Below, in pieces: positions 1-6,642 of a stretch of DNA of 12,580 bases (the stretch's first letter is position 1; each line of letters begins with the position of its first letter). The translations under genes were made by a program, and so were the position numbers. Source of the stretch: Alphaproteobacteria bacterium (GTDB lineage: Bacteria; Pseudomonadota; Alphaproteobacteria; UBA828); contig JAUVWK010000047.1 of NCBI GenBank assembly GCA_030604165.1, positions 1 through 12,580 on the forward strand, read 5' to 3'. A model generated the notes under the pieces. It did no database searches. It had not been told where the DNA came from and was given only the letters and a program-made list of their open reading frames with translations.

Positions 1-4
1 CTAT

Positions 5-46
5 GGCCGGAGCCCTAGAACGGTTTCGATTTGAACGGCTCCCGCC
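5..46 (-). terminator. Possible weak terminator hairpin after the EipB-like gene
   Basis: The bases at 5-14 and 37-46 are inverted copies of each other (GGCcGGAGCC against GGCTCCcGCC, one mismatch) around a 22-base loop. They lie just past the stop of the minus-strand EipB-like gene. No T-run follows on the minus strand, so a classical intrinsic terminator is not shown. It may only be a chance GC-rich hairpin. Confidence 0.25.
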
Positions 47-66
47 AAGGCCGCGGCGCGGCGAAC

Positions 67-879
67 TCAGCAGATCGGCTCGGGCAGCGCTTGATAGTCC
101 TGCAGCTCGGCGCGGATCGAGTAGGAGCCGTAGTCCAGGTCGAATGTACGCGACACGCCGCTGGCGTTCATTAGGGCGCCGATCTCGGTGACCGGTTCGG
201 CCTCGTCGCCGTCCAGGAGAAAATAGGCCATGCGGATCGGCCAATACCGCTCGCGCGCCGTGTCATCTGCCGCGGCGCCGGGCAGAAGACCCTCGTGCGG
301 CCGGGCAATGAAGGTCGTCACCTCATAAGGACCACCCACCGTGGAGCCATCGAAGACGGCGCCCGCATAGTAGCTGGCGCCGGCCGTCATACGCTCGAGC
401 AAGTTGATCGAGTAGCTCGTTGGAAAAAGCGTTCCGGCGGGCAAGTCGATTTCCACCCGTGTCGGCTCGGTAAACCGTGCGACGCCGCCCTGTTCCGAGA
501 GTTCGACTTCGGCGGCAATCTCCTCGCTGATCTGGCCATCGAACATGTGGCGCAATTGGTAGCGAAAGCGGCTGCCATCCTTCGCTTCCCAGCCGGAATA
601 CAAGAGACCGGTCGAGGTCGCCTCGCCCTGGCTGACGGTGAGGACCAAGCGGACATATTGATTGACGATCCAGCCGTCGCAGGCATCGGCGAACTCGAAA
701 TAGAGCTCGCCGGTCGCGCCGATGATCCCGGTGGCCGATGAGGCGTTCGACAGGTGCAGGCTGTAATAGCCCCGGTGCGCCACCAGAGCCACCGTCTCGC
801 CCGCCGCGGTCGAGGGCGGCAGGAGCCACCCGAGCCCCAGCAACAGAACGGCGAGCAGACCTTGCCCCCCCGCCCGCAA
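67..879 (-). CDS. EipB-family (DUF1849) periplasmic cell-envelope protein
   Basis: Predicted exported protein of 270 residues. Seen: a hydrophobic signal segment near residues 8-20 ending in PPSTAA (likely cleavage around 26), then the DUF1849 pattern: YYSLHL, a GIIGATGELYFEFADACDGW block, GWEAKDGSRFRY, LPAGTLFPTSY and AVFDGS. Known for the family: Brucella EipB is a periplasmic beta-spiral protein needed for envelope integrity, with one conserved disulfide between an early Cys and a Cys near the C-terminus. Both are present here: Cys67 in DACDGW and Cys270, the very last residue. Start choice: TTG at 879 has CGGAG seven bases upstream and gives a normal signal peptide and family length. An ATG at 969 or 1104 would add 30-75 Arg/Pro/Gly-rich residues ahead of the signal and looks less natural. 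Divergent from the diguanylate cyclase. Family call is firm; the exact start is not. Confidence 0.85.
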   Translation of the reverse strand: MRAGGQGLLAVLLLGLGWLLPPSTAAGETVALVAHRGYYSLHLSNASSATGIIGATGELYFEFADACDGWIVNQYVRLVLTVSQGEATSTGLLYSGWEAKDGSRFRYQLRHMFDGQISEEIAAEVELSEQGGVARFTEPTRVEIDLPAGTLFPTSYSINLLERMTAGASYYAGAVFDGSTVGGPYEVTTFIARPHEGLLPGAAADDTARERYWPIRMAYFLLDGDEAEPVTEIGALMNASGVSRTFDLDYGSYSIRAELQDYQALPEPIC

Positions 880-1099
880 CCGCGGGCTCCGCTCCCGGCG
901 GGGCCGCCCCGGCGCGCCGCGGGCGCCGGGGCCCGGCCAGGAACGACAAAAAAACGGGCGTACGAGCATGAGGGCGACACCTTGGACGATTCGGCGGCGC
1001 CGGTAAAGCGCGCCGAAGAGACGGCGGCCCTGCCGGCGGCAATTGCCGAGCCGGGAGCGTCTAGCGCCCCGGCAAGATCTGCCCGTTCGTCGCGCCATG

Positions 1100-1128
1100 A
1101 TCATAACTCATTGTTATTAAATGAATAA
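1100..1128 (-). promoter_or_regulatory. Candidate minus-strand promoter for the EipB-like gene
   Basis: Read on the minus strand, TATGAT (1105-1100) matches the -10 consensus at five of six bases, with TTATTC 17 bases upstream as a poor -35. It lies in the only AT-rich patch of the divergent region. If real, it overlaps the ATG at 1104 and so argues against that upstream start. Low confidence, because the -35 is weak. Confidence 0.3.
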
Positions 1129-1213
1129 ATACTGGCACGCCGATTGCACCATGGTGACTGAGCCCAGGTGCGGCCAGGTGAGAACCGCGCCAGGGCGAAT
1201 CCGAGCGACGCTT

Positions 1214-1220
1214 AAGGAGG
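1214..1220 (+). promoter_or_regulatory. Ribosome binding site that fixes the diguanylate cyclase start
   Basis: AAGGAGG lies eight bases before the ATG at 1229. It selects this start over the in-frame ATG at 1121, which has no comparable site and lies in the AT-rich promoter-like block. Confidence 0.8.
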
Positions 1221-1228
1221 CTCGAACG

Positions 1229-1984
1229 ATGGCAACGACGACCAACGCGCTTGCGACCTTGCCGGACCCGGGTTCGGAGCTGGCGATCAGCGTCGGCATG
1301 ATCGCGGACCGATTGATGCGGTCGATCCGGGACGGTGGCGGCGAAATCAAGACCAATCATCGCGCCCTGTTGGAGCGTGCCCTGGCGGTCGCCGCCGAGG
1401 CCGAGCAGCGGCTCGCCGAGCAAAGCCGGCAGATCTCGCTGCTGGAAGCCCTGACCATGACCGACGAAGTGACGGGGCTGCTCAACCGCCGTGGCTTCGA
1501 CCACGAATTCAGCCGGGTTTTGGCCGGTGCGCGGCGCTACGACGAGACCGGCGTGCTGGCCTTTATCGACCTCGACGATTTCAAGACCATCAACGACGTT
1601 CACGGTCATGCCGCGGGCGATCGGGTGTTGCACGTGGTCGGCCAGGTTCTGCTGGGACAGATTCGCGAATGTGACGTGGTGGCCCGCATTGGCGGCGATG
1701 AGTTCGCGGTCGTGCTCTCGAAATGCACCACCAAGAACGGGCATCGGCGCGCCACGGAATTCAGGAACCAAGTCAACGACGTGACTGTCGCCTATGGCGG
1801 CAGCGTCATCCCGGTTCGGGCCAGTATCGGAACCACCACCTTCGACGGCGAAGCGGAAATCGCCGAGCTGCTTTGCCGGGCCGACAATGCCATGTACGCC
1901 CGCAAACGCGGCAACGGGCGCCAGCATGTGCGGACGCTGGAGACGTCGCTCGAACATGGCCGCTTCAACGGCGCCGCCGAATAG
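1229..1984 (+). CDS. Soluble GGDEF diguanylate cyclase
   Basis: Makes cyclic di-GMP from two GTP. The 251-residue protein has no signal peptide or membrane segment, so it should be cytosolic. Residues 1-45 match nothing I know. Residues 46-77 are Ala/Glu/Leu-rich and look like a coiled coil, often used for dimerisation before a GGDEF domain. The GGDEF domain covers about 78-236: DEVTGLLNRRGF at 79-90, IDLDDFK at 113-119 (metal Asp in LDDF), the catalytic GGDEF at 155-159, and AMYARKRGNGR at 221-231. The product-inhibition I-site RxxD is intact as RECD (146-149), exactly five residues before GGDEF. The signature is complete, so an active, feedback-inhibited enzyme is expected. There is no recognisable sensor domain and no EAL domain. 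It appears monocistronic: EipB-like diverges on one side and ridA follows after 258 bases. Confidence 0.93.
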   Translation: MATTTNALATLPDPGSELAISVGMIADRLMRSIRDGGGEIKTNHRALLERALAVAAEAEQRLAEQSRQISLLEALTMTDEVTGLLNRRGFDHEFSRVLAGARRYDETGVLAFIDLDDFKTINDVHGHAAGDRVLHVVGQVLLGQIRECDVVARIGGDEFAVVLSKCTTKNGHRRATEFRNQVNDVTVAYGGSVIPVRASIGTTTFDGEAEIAELLCRADNAMYARKRGNGRQHVRTLETSLEHGRFNGAAE

Positions 1985-2242
1985 GCCTACCGAGATTTAT
2001 TTTTTATTCCTTCAGTGGTTGAGTGCCACCGAGACCCGCCGCGTCGCACCGTTTCATCGACGGTGACCACGACGCCGGCGGGTCGCTGGTGCGTGACCCA
2101 AGGCCAGCGCCTTCGCAGCGCCGCCAGGCCATCGCCTGAATAAGTTCCGAACTGAGCGAGACATAATGGCGCGCCGCGGGCCAAGCGGTTAAGCTCGCGC
2201 GGGCTAGGTGTCCCAGGGGCGCCAGGGGCAAAGGAGGACGAC
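1985..2242. other. Intergenic region between GGDEF and RidA genes
   Basis: 258 bases with no supported gene. A T-rich stretch follows the GGDEF stop at about 1997-2011. A small perfect inverted repeat, CACCGT/ACGGTG, sits at 2047-2065 with a seven-base loop and no following T-run, so I do not call it a terminator. CATAAT at 2162-2167 could be a -10 but lacks a matching -35. A strong ribosome site AAAGGAGG (2230-2237) precedes ridA. Confidence 0.5.
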
Positions 2243-2710
2243 ATGGCCGGACGAATCGAGGCGCGGCTCGCCGAACGCAAGATCGAGCTACCCGACGCGC
2301 CAGGCCCGGCCGGCTCGTATGTGCCCTACGTGGCCAGCGGGCCGTTCCTGTTTGTTTCGGGACAAATTCCGATGGTCAACGGCGCGCTGCCCTACAAGGG
2401 CCGGCTCGGGGCCGAGATTGACCTGGAACAGGGCCGGGCGATCGCGCGTATCTGCGGGCTCAACATCATCGCGCAAGTGAAGGCGGCGTGCGACGGCGAT
2501 CTTGACCGCGTGCGGCGCTGCCTGCGGCTGAGCGGCTATGTGGCGTGCACCGACGACTTCACCCAGCACCCTGCCGTGATAAACGGCGCCTCGGATCTGA
2601 TGACCGAAGTGTTCGGCGACGCCGGGCTGCATTCGCGCATCGCGGTGGGCAATCGTTCGTTGCCGCTCGGCGTGCCGGTCGAAATCGAATCGATCTGGGA
2701 CATCGTTTGA
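2243..2710 (+). CDS. RidA-family (YjgF/YER057c/UK114) protein, long form
   Basis: 155 residues, longer than the roughly 130 of classic E. coli RidA and like the RidA-related clades of about 150. Known role of RidA proper: it hydrolyses reactive enamines/imines such as 2-aminoacrylate released by PLP enzymes, as a cytosolic trimer. Seen: FLFVSGQIP (36-43), a G-x-LG segment (53-56), a central helix containing CGLNIIAQVK, LDRVRRCLRLSGYV, the QHPAVINGASDLMTEVFG block (108-125), and HSRIAVG followed by LP and VEIE. Arg132 corresponds to the carboxylate-binding Arg of RidA, and Glu148 to the conserved C-terminal Glu. AAAGGAGG sits five bases before the ATG. The TGA stop overlaps a possible TTG start of the next gene, so the two are probably translated together. 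True substrates of this clade are not established; deaminase activity is an inference. Confidence 0.92.
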   Translation: MAGRIEARLAERKIELPDAPGPAGSYVPYVASGPFLFVSGQIPMVNGALPYKGRLGAEIDLEQGRAIARICGLNIIAQVKAACDGDLDRVRRCLRLSGYVACTDDFTQHPAVINGASDLMTEVFGDAGLHSRIAVGNRSLPLGVPVEIESIWDIV

Positions 2711-2727
2711 GCGACAGGTCGGGTTCG

Positions 2728-4368
2728 ATGAACGGCGGCGAAGCGCTGGTCGAGACCCTGGTTCGCCATGGCGTCGACACGGCGTTCGCCGTGCCGGGCG
2801 AAAGCTCCCTTGCCGTCATCGAGGCGCTGCGCGCGCGGCAAGATCGCATCCGCCTGGTGGTAACCCGCCATGAATCGGGCGCGAGCTTTGCCGCCGACGC
2901 CTACGCCCGGCTGACCCATCGCCCCGGCATCGCCTTTGTGACGCGGGGCCCGGGCGCCACCAATGCCGCGATCGGCATTCACACGGCGCGCCAGGATTCG
3001 AACCCGCTGGTGCTTTTCATCGGCCAGGTGCCGACCAACGAGCTGGGCCGCGAGGCGTTCCAGGAGATCGACTATCACCAGATGTTCGGCGCCATGACCA
3101 AGGGCGTCTTCCAGGCGCTTTCGCCCTCCGAGGTCGCCCCGCTGACCGGCCGGGCCTTGGCCCTCGCGGTGGACGGCCGGCCGGGCCCCGTGGTCGTGGC
3201 GCTGCCCGAGGACGCGACGGAGGGCGACGCGGCGCCGCCGGCGATTCCGGCGCCCACGCCGCGCCCTTCGCACGAGCCCGACGGCGAGGCGATCGCAAAG
3301 GCCGCCGCGCTCATCGAGCAGGCCCGTCATCCGGTGATGATCGTCGGCGAGATGATCAATTTCGAGGAGGCCCACGGCGCGCTCAATGACTTTCTGGAGG
3401 CCACGGGCGCCGGCCTGGTCAGCACCTTCCGCCGCCAGGGCATCGTGGCGACGCGCCACCCCGCCTATTTGGGCCATTTCGGCCTCGCGCTGCTGCCGTA
3501 CCAAAAGGAATTCTGGGCCGAGGTGGATCTGGTGGTGGCCGCGGGCAGCCGTCTGGACGGCGCGACCACCATGGATTTCACGCTGATCCGGCGCGACCAG
3601 GCGTTGATCCACATCTTTCCCGAACGCGCCGTGGTCGCCGTCAACTATCCCGAGGTCGGCCTCGACGCCGACCTGGGCCCGGCGCTGGCGGCGCTGAACG
3701 CGGCGTTCAAGAGCCCACCGCCGGCCGCGCGTCTGGCCTGGCGCGACAAGCAGCATGAGCGCTACACGGCCTGGGCCGCGCCCGACGGCGCCAAAGCGCA
3801 TGGCGCGGTGAACCTGGCCGCGGTGACGCGCGCCATGGGCGAGGCGCTGCCCGCCGACGCGACGCTGGTGAACGACGCCGGCAACTTCGCGTCCTGGCTA
3901 CACCGTTATTACCCGTTCGCCGACTGGCGCGCGCAGGTGGGGCCCGCCGTCGGCGCCATGGGTTACGGCATACCGGGGGCGCTCGGCGCCCAGCTCGCCC
4001 GGCCGGACAAAATCGTGGTCGCGGTGACGGGCGATGGCGGCTTTCTGATGACCGGGCACGAGATGGTCACGGCGGTCGAGCAGAACCTGCCGATCACCGC
4101 GGTCGTGTGCGACAATGGCGCCTACGGCACCATCGCCATGCACCAGGTGCGCCGCTATGGCGCCGACAGTCGCTATGCCGTGGACCTGAAAAGCCCCGAC
4201 TTCGCGGCCGCCGCGCGCGCCTGGGGAGCCGCGGCCTGGTCGGTGACGGAGACGGCGGCGTTCGCCCCGGCGTTCGCGGCCGCGCTGAGCCATGACGGGC
4301 CTTCGCTTGTTCATGTCAAGATCGACCGGCGCGACATGAGCGCCTTCGACCTCAAGGCGGAGGAATAA
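2728..4368 (+). CDS. Thiamine-diphosphate-dependent enzyme, acetolactate synthase-like
   Basis: 546 residues with the three-domain plan of the ALS/pyruvate oxidase/2-oxoacid decarboxylase family. The PYR domain (about 1-165) has FAVPGESS and the catalytic Glu49 in RHESGASFAADAYAR, then RGPGATN. The central domain is about 185-340. The PP domain (about 355-530) has GDGGFLMTGHE at 435-445 and Asn463 in CDNGAYGTI, forming the ThDP/magnesium motif. Cytosolic; no signal. It lacks features I would need to call IlvB, sulfoacetaldehyde acetyltransferase or a defined decarboxylase, so the substrate is unknown beyond a likely 2-oxo acid. Start: ATG at 2728 is 17 bases past the ridA stop with only a weak ribosome site. 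An in-frame TTG at 2707 overlaps that stop and would add seven residues. Tight pairing with RidA suggests that the reaction, or an upstream PLP step, makes reactive enamines or imines. Confidence 0.9.
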   Translation: MNGGEALVETLVRHGVDTAFAVPGESSLAVIEALRARQDRIRLVVTRHESGASFAADAYARLTHRPGIAFVTRGPGATNAAIGIHTARQDSNPLVLFIGQVPTNELGREAFQEIDYHQMFGAMTKGVFQALSPSEVAPLTGRALALAVDGRPGPVVVALPEDATEGDAAPPAIPAPTPRPSHEPDGEAIAKAAALIEQARHPVMIVGEMINFEEAHGALNDFLEATGAGLVSTFRRQGIVATRHPAYLGHFGLALLPYQKEFWAEVDLVVAAGSRLDGATTMDFTLIRRDQALIHIFPERAVVAVNYPEVGLDADLGPALAALNAAFKSPPPAARLAWRDKQHERYTAWAAPDGAKAHGAVNLAAVTRAMGEALPADATLVNDAGNFASWLHRYYPFADWRAQVGPAVGAMGYGIPGALGAQLARPDKIVVAVTGDGGFLMTGHEMVTAVEQNLPITAVVCDNGAYGTIAMHQVRRYGADSRYAVDLKSPDFAAAARAWGAAAWSVTETAAFAPAFAAALSHDGPSLVHVKIDRRDMSAFDLKAEE

Positions 4369-4417
4369 TACCTGGCAGTGCCGGCTTGCCTGTGCCGGCG
4401 GGCGGGCCAATTTGCAA

Positions 4418-4426
4418 TGGTATGAT
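4418..4426 (+). promoter_or_regulatory. Candidate extended -10 promoter before the FemAB-like gene
   Basis: TGGTATGAT has the TGn extension followed by TATGAT (five of six matches to TATAAT), in a 91-base gap between the TPP enzyme and the FemAB-like gene. No -35 is evident, which is tolerated with an extended -10. Transcription would begin near 4433, leaving a leader of about 27 bases. It overlaps the alternative ATG at 4412-4414 region and so favours the start at 4460. Confidence 0.35.
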
Positions 4427-4459
4427 TCCTGCGCCGCACCGACGCCTCGAGATCGCCCC

Positions 4460-5653
4460 ATGAGCGCACCGCAACACGCCGGCAACGCCGCACCGGAGGA
4501 AACGCCCCCGCTGGAGGCGCATATCCATAGCGCGATTCGAGAAATCGACGCCGCCGAGTGGGACGCCTGCGCCGGCGCCGCGCAGCCGTTCGTCAGTCAC
4601 GCTTTTTTGCTGGCGCTCGAGCAAAGCGCATCGGCCTGCGCCGAGAGCGGCTGGCTCCCCCAGCACATCGCGCTTAGGCAGCCGGACGGCGGCATGGTGG
4701 GTGCGGTGCCGATGTATCTCAAAAGCCATTCCTACGGCGAGTATGTGTTCGATCACGGTTGGGCCGAGGCGTTCGAACGCGCCGGCGGGCGCTATTACCC
4801 GAAGCTCCAGGTCTCGGTGCCGTTTACGCCGGTGACCGGCCCGCGGCTCCTGGTGCGCGCGGACGCGGACAGCAACGCGGTACGCGACGCCCTGCTGTCG
4901 GTCTGCCTGCAACGCGCCGAACAGCTTGGCGCCTCGTCGGTGCACGTCACCTTTCCCACCCAAGCCGAAGCGGCGCTAATGACGGACGCCGGGCTCCTGC
5001 GACGCACCGGCTTGCAGTTTCATTGGCACAACGACGGTTTCGCGAGTTTCGACGATTTCCTCGCCAGCCTCGCCTCGCGCAAGCGCAAGCAGATCAAACG
5101 AGAGCGGCGCGAGGCGTGCGCCGCCGGGCTCAGCATCGTGACGCTCAGCGGCGCCGAGATCGAGGAGCGCCACTGGGACGCCTTCTTCGCCTTCTACCAG
5201 GCGACCGGCAGCCGCAAATGGGGCATGCCCTATCTGACGCGCGAGTTTTTCAGCCGCATCGGCGAGACCATGGGCGAGGCGGTGGTGCTGATCATGGTCG
5301 AGAACGCCGGACGCCCGATCGCCGGGGCGCTCAATTTCCGCGGCGCCGAGGCGCTCTACGGCCGCAACTGGGGCTGTATCGAGGAGCACCGGTTCCTGCA
5401 TTTCGAGGCCTGCTACTATCGCGCCATCGACTACGCCATCGCGCACGGACTACAGCGCGTGGAAGCCGGCGCGCAAGGTCCGCACAAGCTGGCGCGCGGC
5501 TATTTGCCGCAGGCCACCTACAGCGCCCACTGGATCGCCGACCCGGGCTTGCGCGACGCCGTAGCGCACTATCTCAGACGCGAGACCGACGACGTGGACG
5601 ACGAGATCGACCTACTGTCGCGCCACACGCCGTTCCGGCAAGAAGACGGCTAG
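4460..5653 (+). CDS. FemAB-like / COG3146 GNAT-type N-acyltransferase
   Basis: 397-residue predicted cytosolic acyltransferase of the PF04339 (FemAB_like, formerly DUF482) family, with the acetyltransferase-type fold doubled as in FemAB proteins. The whole family pattern is visible: SHAFLLALE (46-54), GWLPQHI, then YVFDHGWAEAFERAGGRYYPKLQ (95-117), VPFTPVTGPRLL (120-131), FHWHNDGFASFDDFL, SRKRKQIKRERR (206-217), and FEACYYRAIDYAI through EAGAQGPHKLARGYLP (315-350). Length fits the family. Known: Fem proteins add amino acids to peptidoglycan peptides, but members of this Gram-negative branch are not well characterised, so the acceptor is unknown. The ATG at 4460 lacks a clear ribosome site; it is chosen over the in-frame ATG at 4412 because the latter overlaps a promoter-like TATGAT. 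It follows the TPP gene on the same strand and converges on the methyltransferase. Confidence 0.9.
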   Translation: MSAPQHAGNAAPEETPPLEAHIHSAIREIDAAEWDACAGAAQPFVSHAFLLALEQSASACAESGWLPQHIALRQPDGGMVGAVPMYLKSHSYGEYVFDHGWAEAFERAGGRYYPKLQVSVPFTPVTGPRLLVRADADSNAVRDALLSVCLQRAEQLGASSVHVTFPTQAEAALMTDAGLLRRTGLQFHWHNDGFASFDDFLASLASRKRKQIKRERREACAAGLSIVTLSGAEIEERHWDAFFAFYQATGSRKWGMPYLTREFFSRIGETMGEAVVLIMVENAGRPIAGALNFRGAEALYGRNWGCIEEHRFLHFEACYYRAIDYAIAHGLQRVEAGAQGPHKLARGYLPQATYSAHWIADPGLRDAVAHYLRRETDDVDDEIDLLSRHTPFRQEDG

Positions 5654-5709
5654 GTCATGTGCTCATAAACTAGAGTTGGGTCAGCGGCGGTCTTGAGCGC
5701 TGGGGGACA

Positions 5710-6519
5710 TCACCGGCGGGCGGAAAAAACGATCGCTTGCAACGGTGTCCGCATCGGCTTGTCGCCGAACTCCTCGACCACGGCCTGCGTGACCGCGTCG
5801 ATCACCTGCTCGAGCGGCGCGGTGCCGCGCTCTTGGATCTCCAGCACGCCTGGATTGCCGGCCACCAGTCCTTCGGCCACATGCCCGGCCGACGGTCGTT
5901 CGCTCACCGTGCGTACGATGTTGACCTGTAAGTCGGCAAAACCCGCCTCGTGAAGCAAAGCCTTGATCGGGTCTATCTCATGATAACCGAACGGCAGCTT
6001 CAAAAAGGTGGGCGGGTCTTCGGCGAAGAACCGGGCGATGGTCTCGAAAGCGACCCGAGCGATCGGATTCCAAGCGAATGAATCCCATACATTGAACAGC
6101 AACTGGCCGCCCGGCTTGAGGATGCGCGCGGCTTCTCGAAGCCCGGCCAATTTATCCGGAAAGAACATCAGCCCGAACTGGCACACGGCCGCATCGAATT
6201 GCGCGTCGGCGCATGGCAACTGCAAAGCGTCCGCCTGCTCGAAAACGACGTTCTTCAGCCCCCGGCGCTTTGCCCGGGCGAAGTCCACCATCGGCTCGTT
6301 GAGGTCGGTGGCCAAGATCTCCACGTTGTCCGGCAGTGCCCGGCGCAAAAATTCCGTTGAAATACCCGTGCCGCAGGCCAGCTCCAATACCCGCCCCCCA
6401 GGGCTGACGGCGACCCGGTTTGCCAGGTCCTCGGCAAAGAAATGGAAGAACAACGGGCCCAGGTGCTCGTCGTATTTTTCGGGAATCGAACCAATGAACT
6501 GGGTATGGCAGGTCGTCAT
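5710..6519 (-). CDS. Class I SAM-dependent methyltransferase
   Basis: 269-residue cytosolic enzyme with a Rossmann-like methyltransferase fold. Seen: a lead-in IPEKYDEHLGPLFF, motif I VLELACGTGIST (44-55) binding SAM, an acidic residue after strand 2 in ATDLNEPMVDFA (70-81), QADALQLP (95-102, typical Asp contact to adenine), FDAAVCQFGLMFFPD (108-122), and the post-motif ARILKPGGQLLFNVWD (131-146). This resembles the UbiE/Methyltransf_11 group; the C-terminal part (150-269), which normally sets the acceptor, gives no substrate. Start: ATG at 6519, with AAAGGAG eleven bases upstream; upstream open frame is ignored as Arg-rich and unlike the family. It lies 121 bases downstream of the cyclase on the same strand and may be cotranscribed, although a palindrome and a short hairpin lie in the gap. 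Confidence 0.9.
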   Translation of the reverse strand: MTTCHTQFIGSIPEKYDEHLGPLFFHFFAEDLANRVAVSPGGRVLELACGTGISTEFLRRALPDNVEILATDLNEPMVDFARAKRRGLKNVVFEQADALQLPCADAQFDAAVCQFGLMFFPDKLAGLREAARILKPGGQLLFNVWDSFAWNPIARVAFETIARFFAEDPPTFLKLPFGYHEIDPIKALLHEAGFADLQVNIVRTVSERPSAGHVAEGLVAGNPGVLEIQERGTAPLEQVIDAVTQAVVEEFGDKPMRTPLQAIVFSARR

Positions 6520-6565
6520 CTCGTGCGTAACTCCTTTCTCGCGGGATCGGCGGCGGGTAGTTCGG

Positions 6566-6580
6566 CCATTCCTGGAATGG
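6566..6580. promoter_or_regulatory. Perfect 15-bp palindrome, possible operator
   Basis: CCATTCCTGGAATGG has two 7-base arms around a single central T. A one-base centre cannot form a normal hairpin loop, so if it is functional it is more likely a dimer-binding operator than an RNA structure. It lies 47 bases upstream of the methyltransferase start, in the gap after the cyclase. A chance match cannot be excluded. Confidence 0.3.
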
Positions 6581-6624
6581 AACCCTTCGGTGCCTGCGGC
6601 GGTCTCCGCAAAAAGCTGCCGCGA

Positions 6625-6642
6625 GAGCGGTTTCGTCCGCTC
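6625..6642 (-). terminator. Short hairpin at the 3' end of the cyclase gene
   Basis: GAGCGG and CCGCTC form a perfect 6-bp stem with a six-base loop, overlapping the cyclase TGA. On the minus strand a run of five T (6614-6610) follows about ten bases past the stem. That is too far for a textbook intrinsic terminator. It could attenuate read-through into the methyltransferase gene. Confidence 0.3.

Larger units (their letters stand above)
880..1228. other. Divergent intergenic region between EipB-like and GGDEF genes
   Basis: If the TTG start of the EipB-like gene is right, 349 bases separate it from the diguanylate cyclase. The left part (880-1090) is very GC-rich and stays open in the minus frame as an Arg-rich extension, which I do not believe is translated. 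The right part holds an AT-rich block at about 1099-1131, the natural place for divergent promoters. I see no convincing small gene here. Confidence 0.5.

Noticed and set aside
1061..1957. 298-residue minus-strand frame opposite the GGDEF gene
   Set aside because: The sense strand encodes an intact GGDEF domain with I-site and a strong ribosome site. The antisense frame has no motif.
2047..2065. CACCGT/ACGGTG hairpin after the GGDEF gene as a terminator
   Set aside because: The stem is only 6 bp, lies about 60 bases past the stop and has no T-run after it.
1987..2280. 97-residue minus-strand frame in the GGDEF-ridA gap
   Set aside because: It runs into the ridA start, lacks a ribosome site and has no recognisable pattern.
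2536..3801. 421-residue minus-strand frame opposite the RidA and TPP genes
   Set aside because: Composition is dominated by Arg, Gly and His and it spans two strongly supported plus-strand genes. No domain is recognisable.
4378..4400. GCCGGC repeats after the TPP gene as a terminator
   Set aside because: The apparent hairpin relies on a self-complementary hexamer occurring twice by GC bias, and there is no T-run before the promoter-like element.
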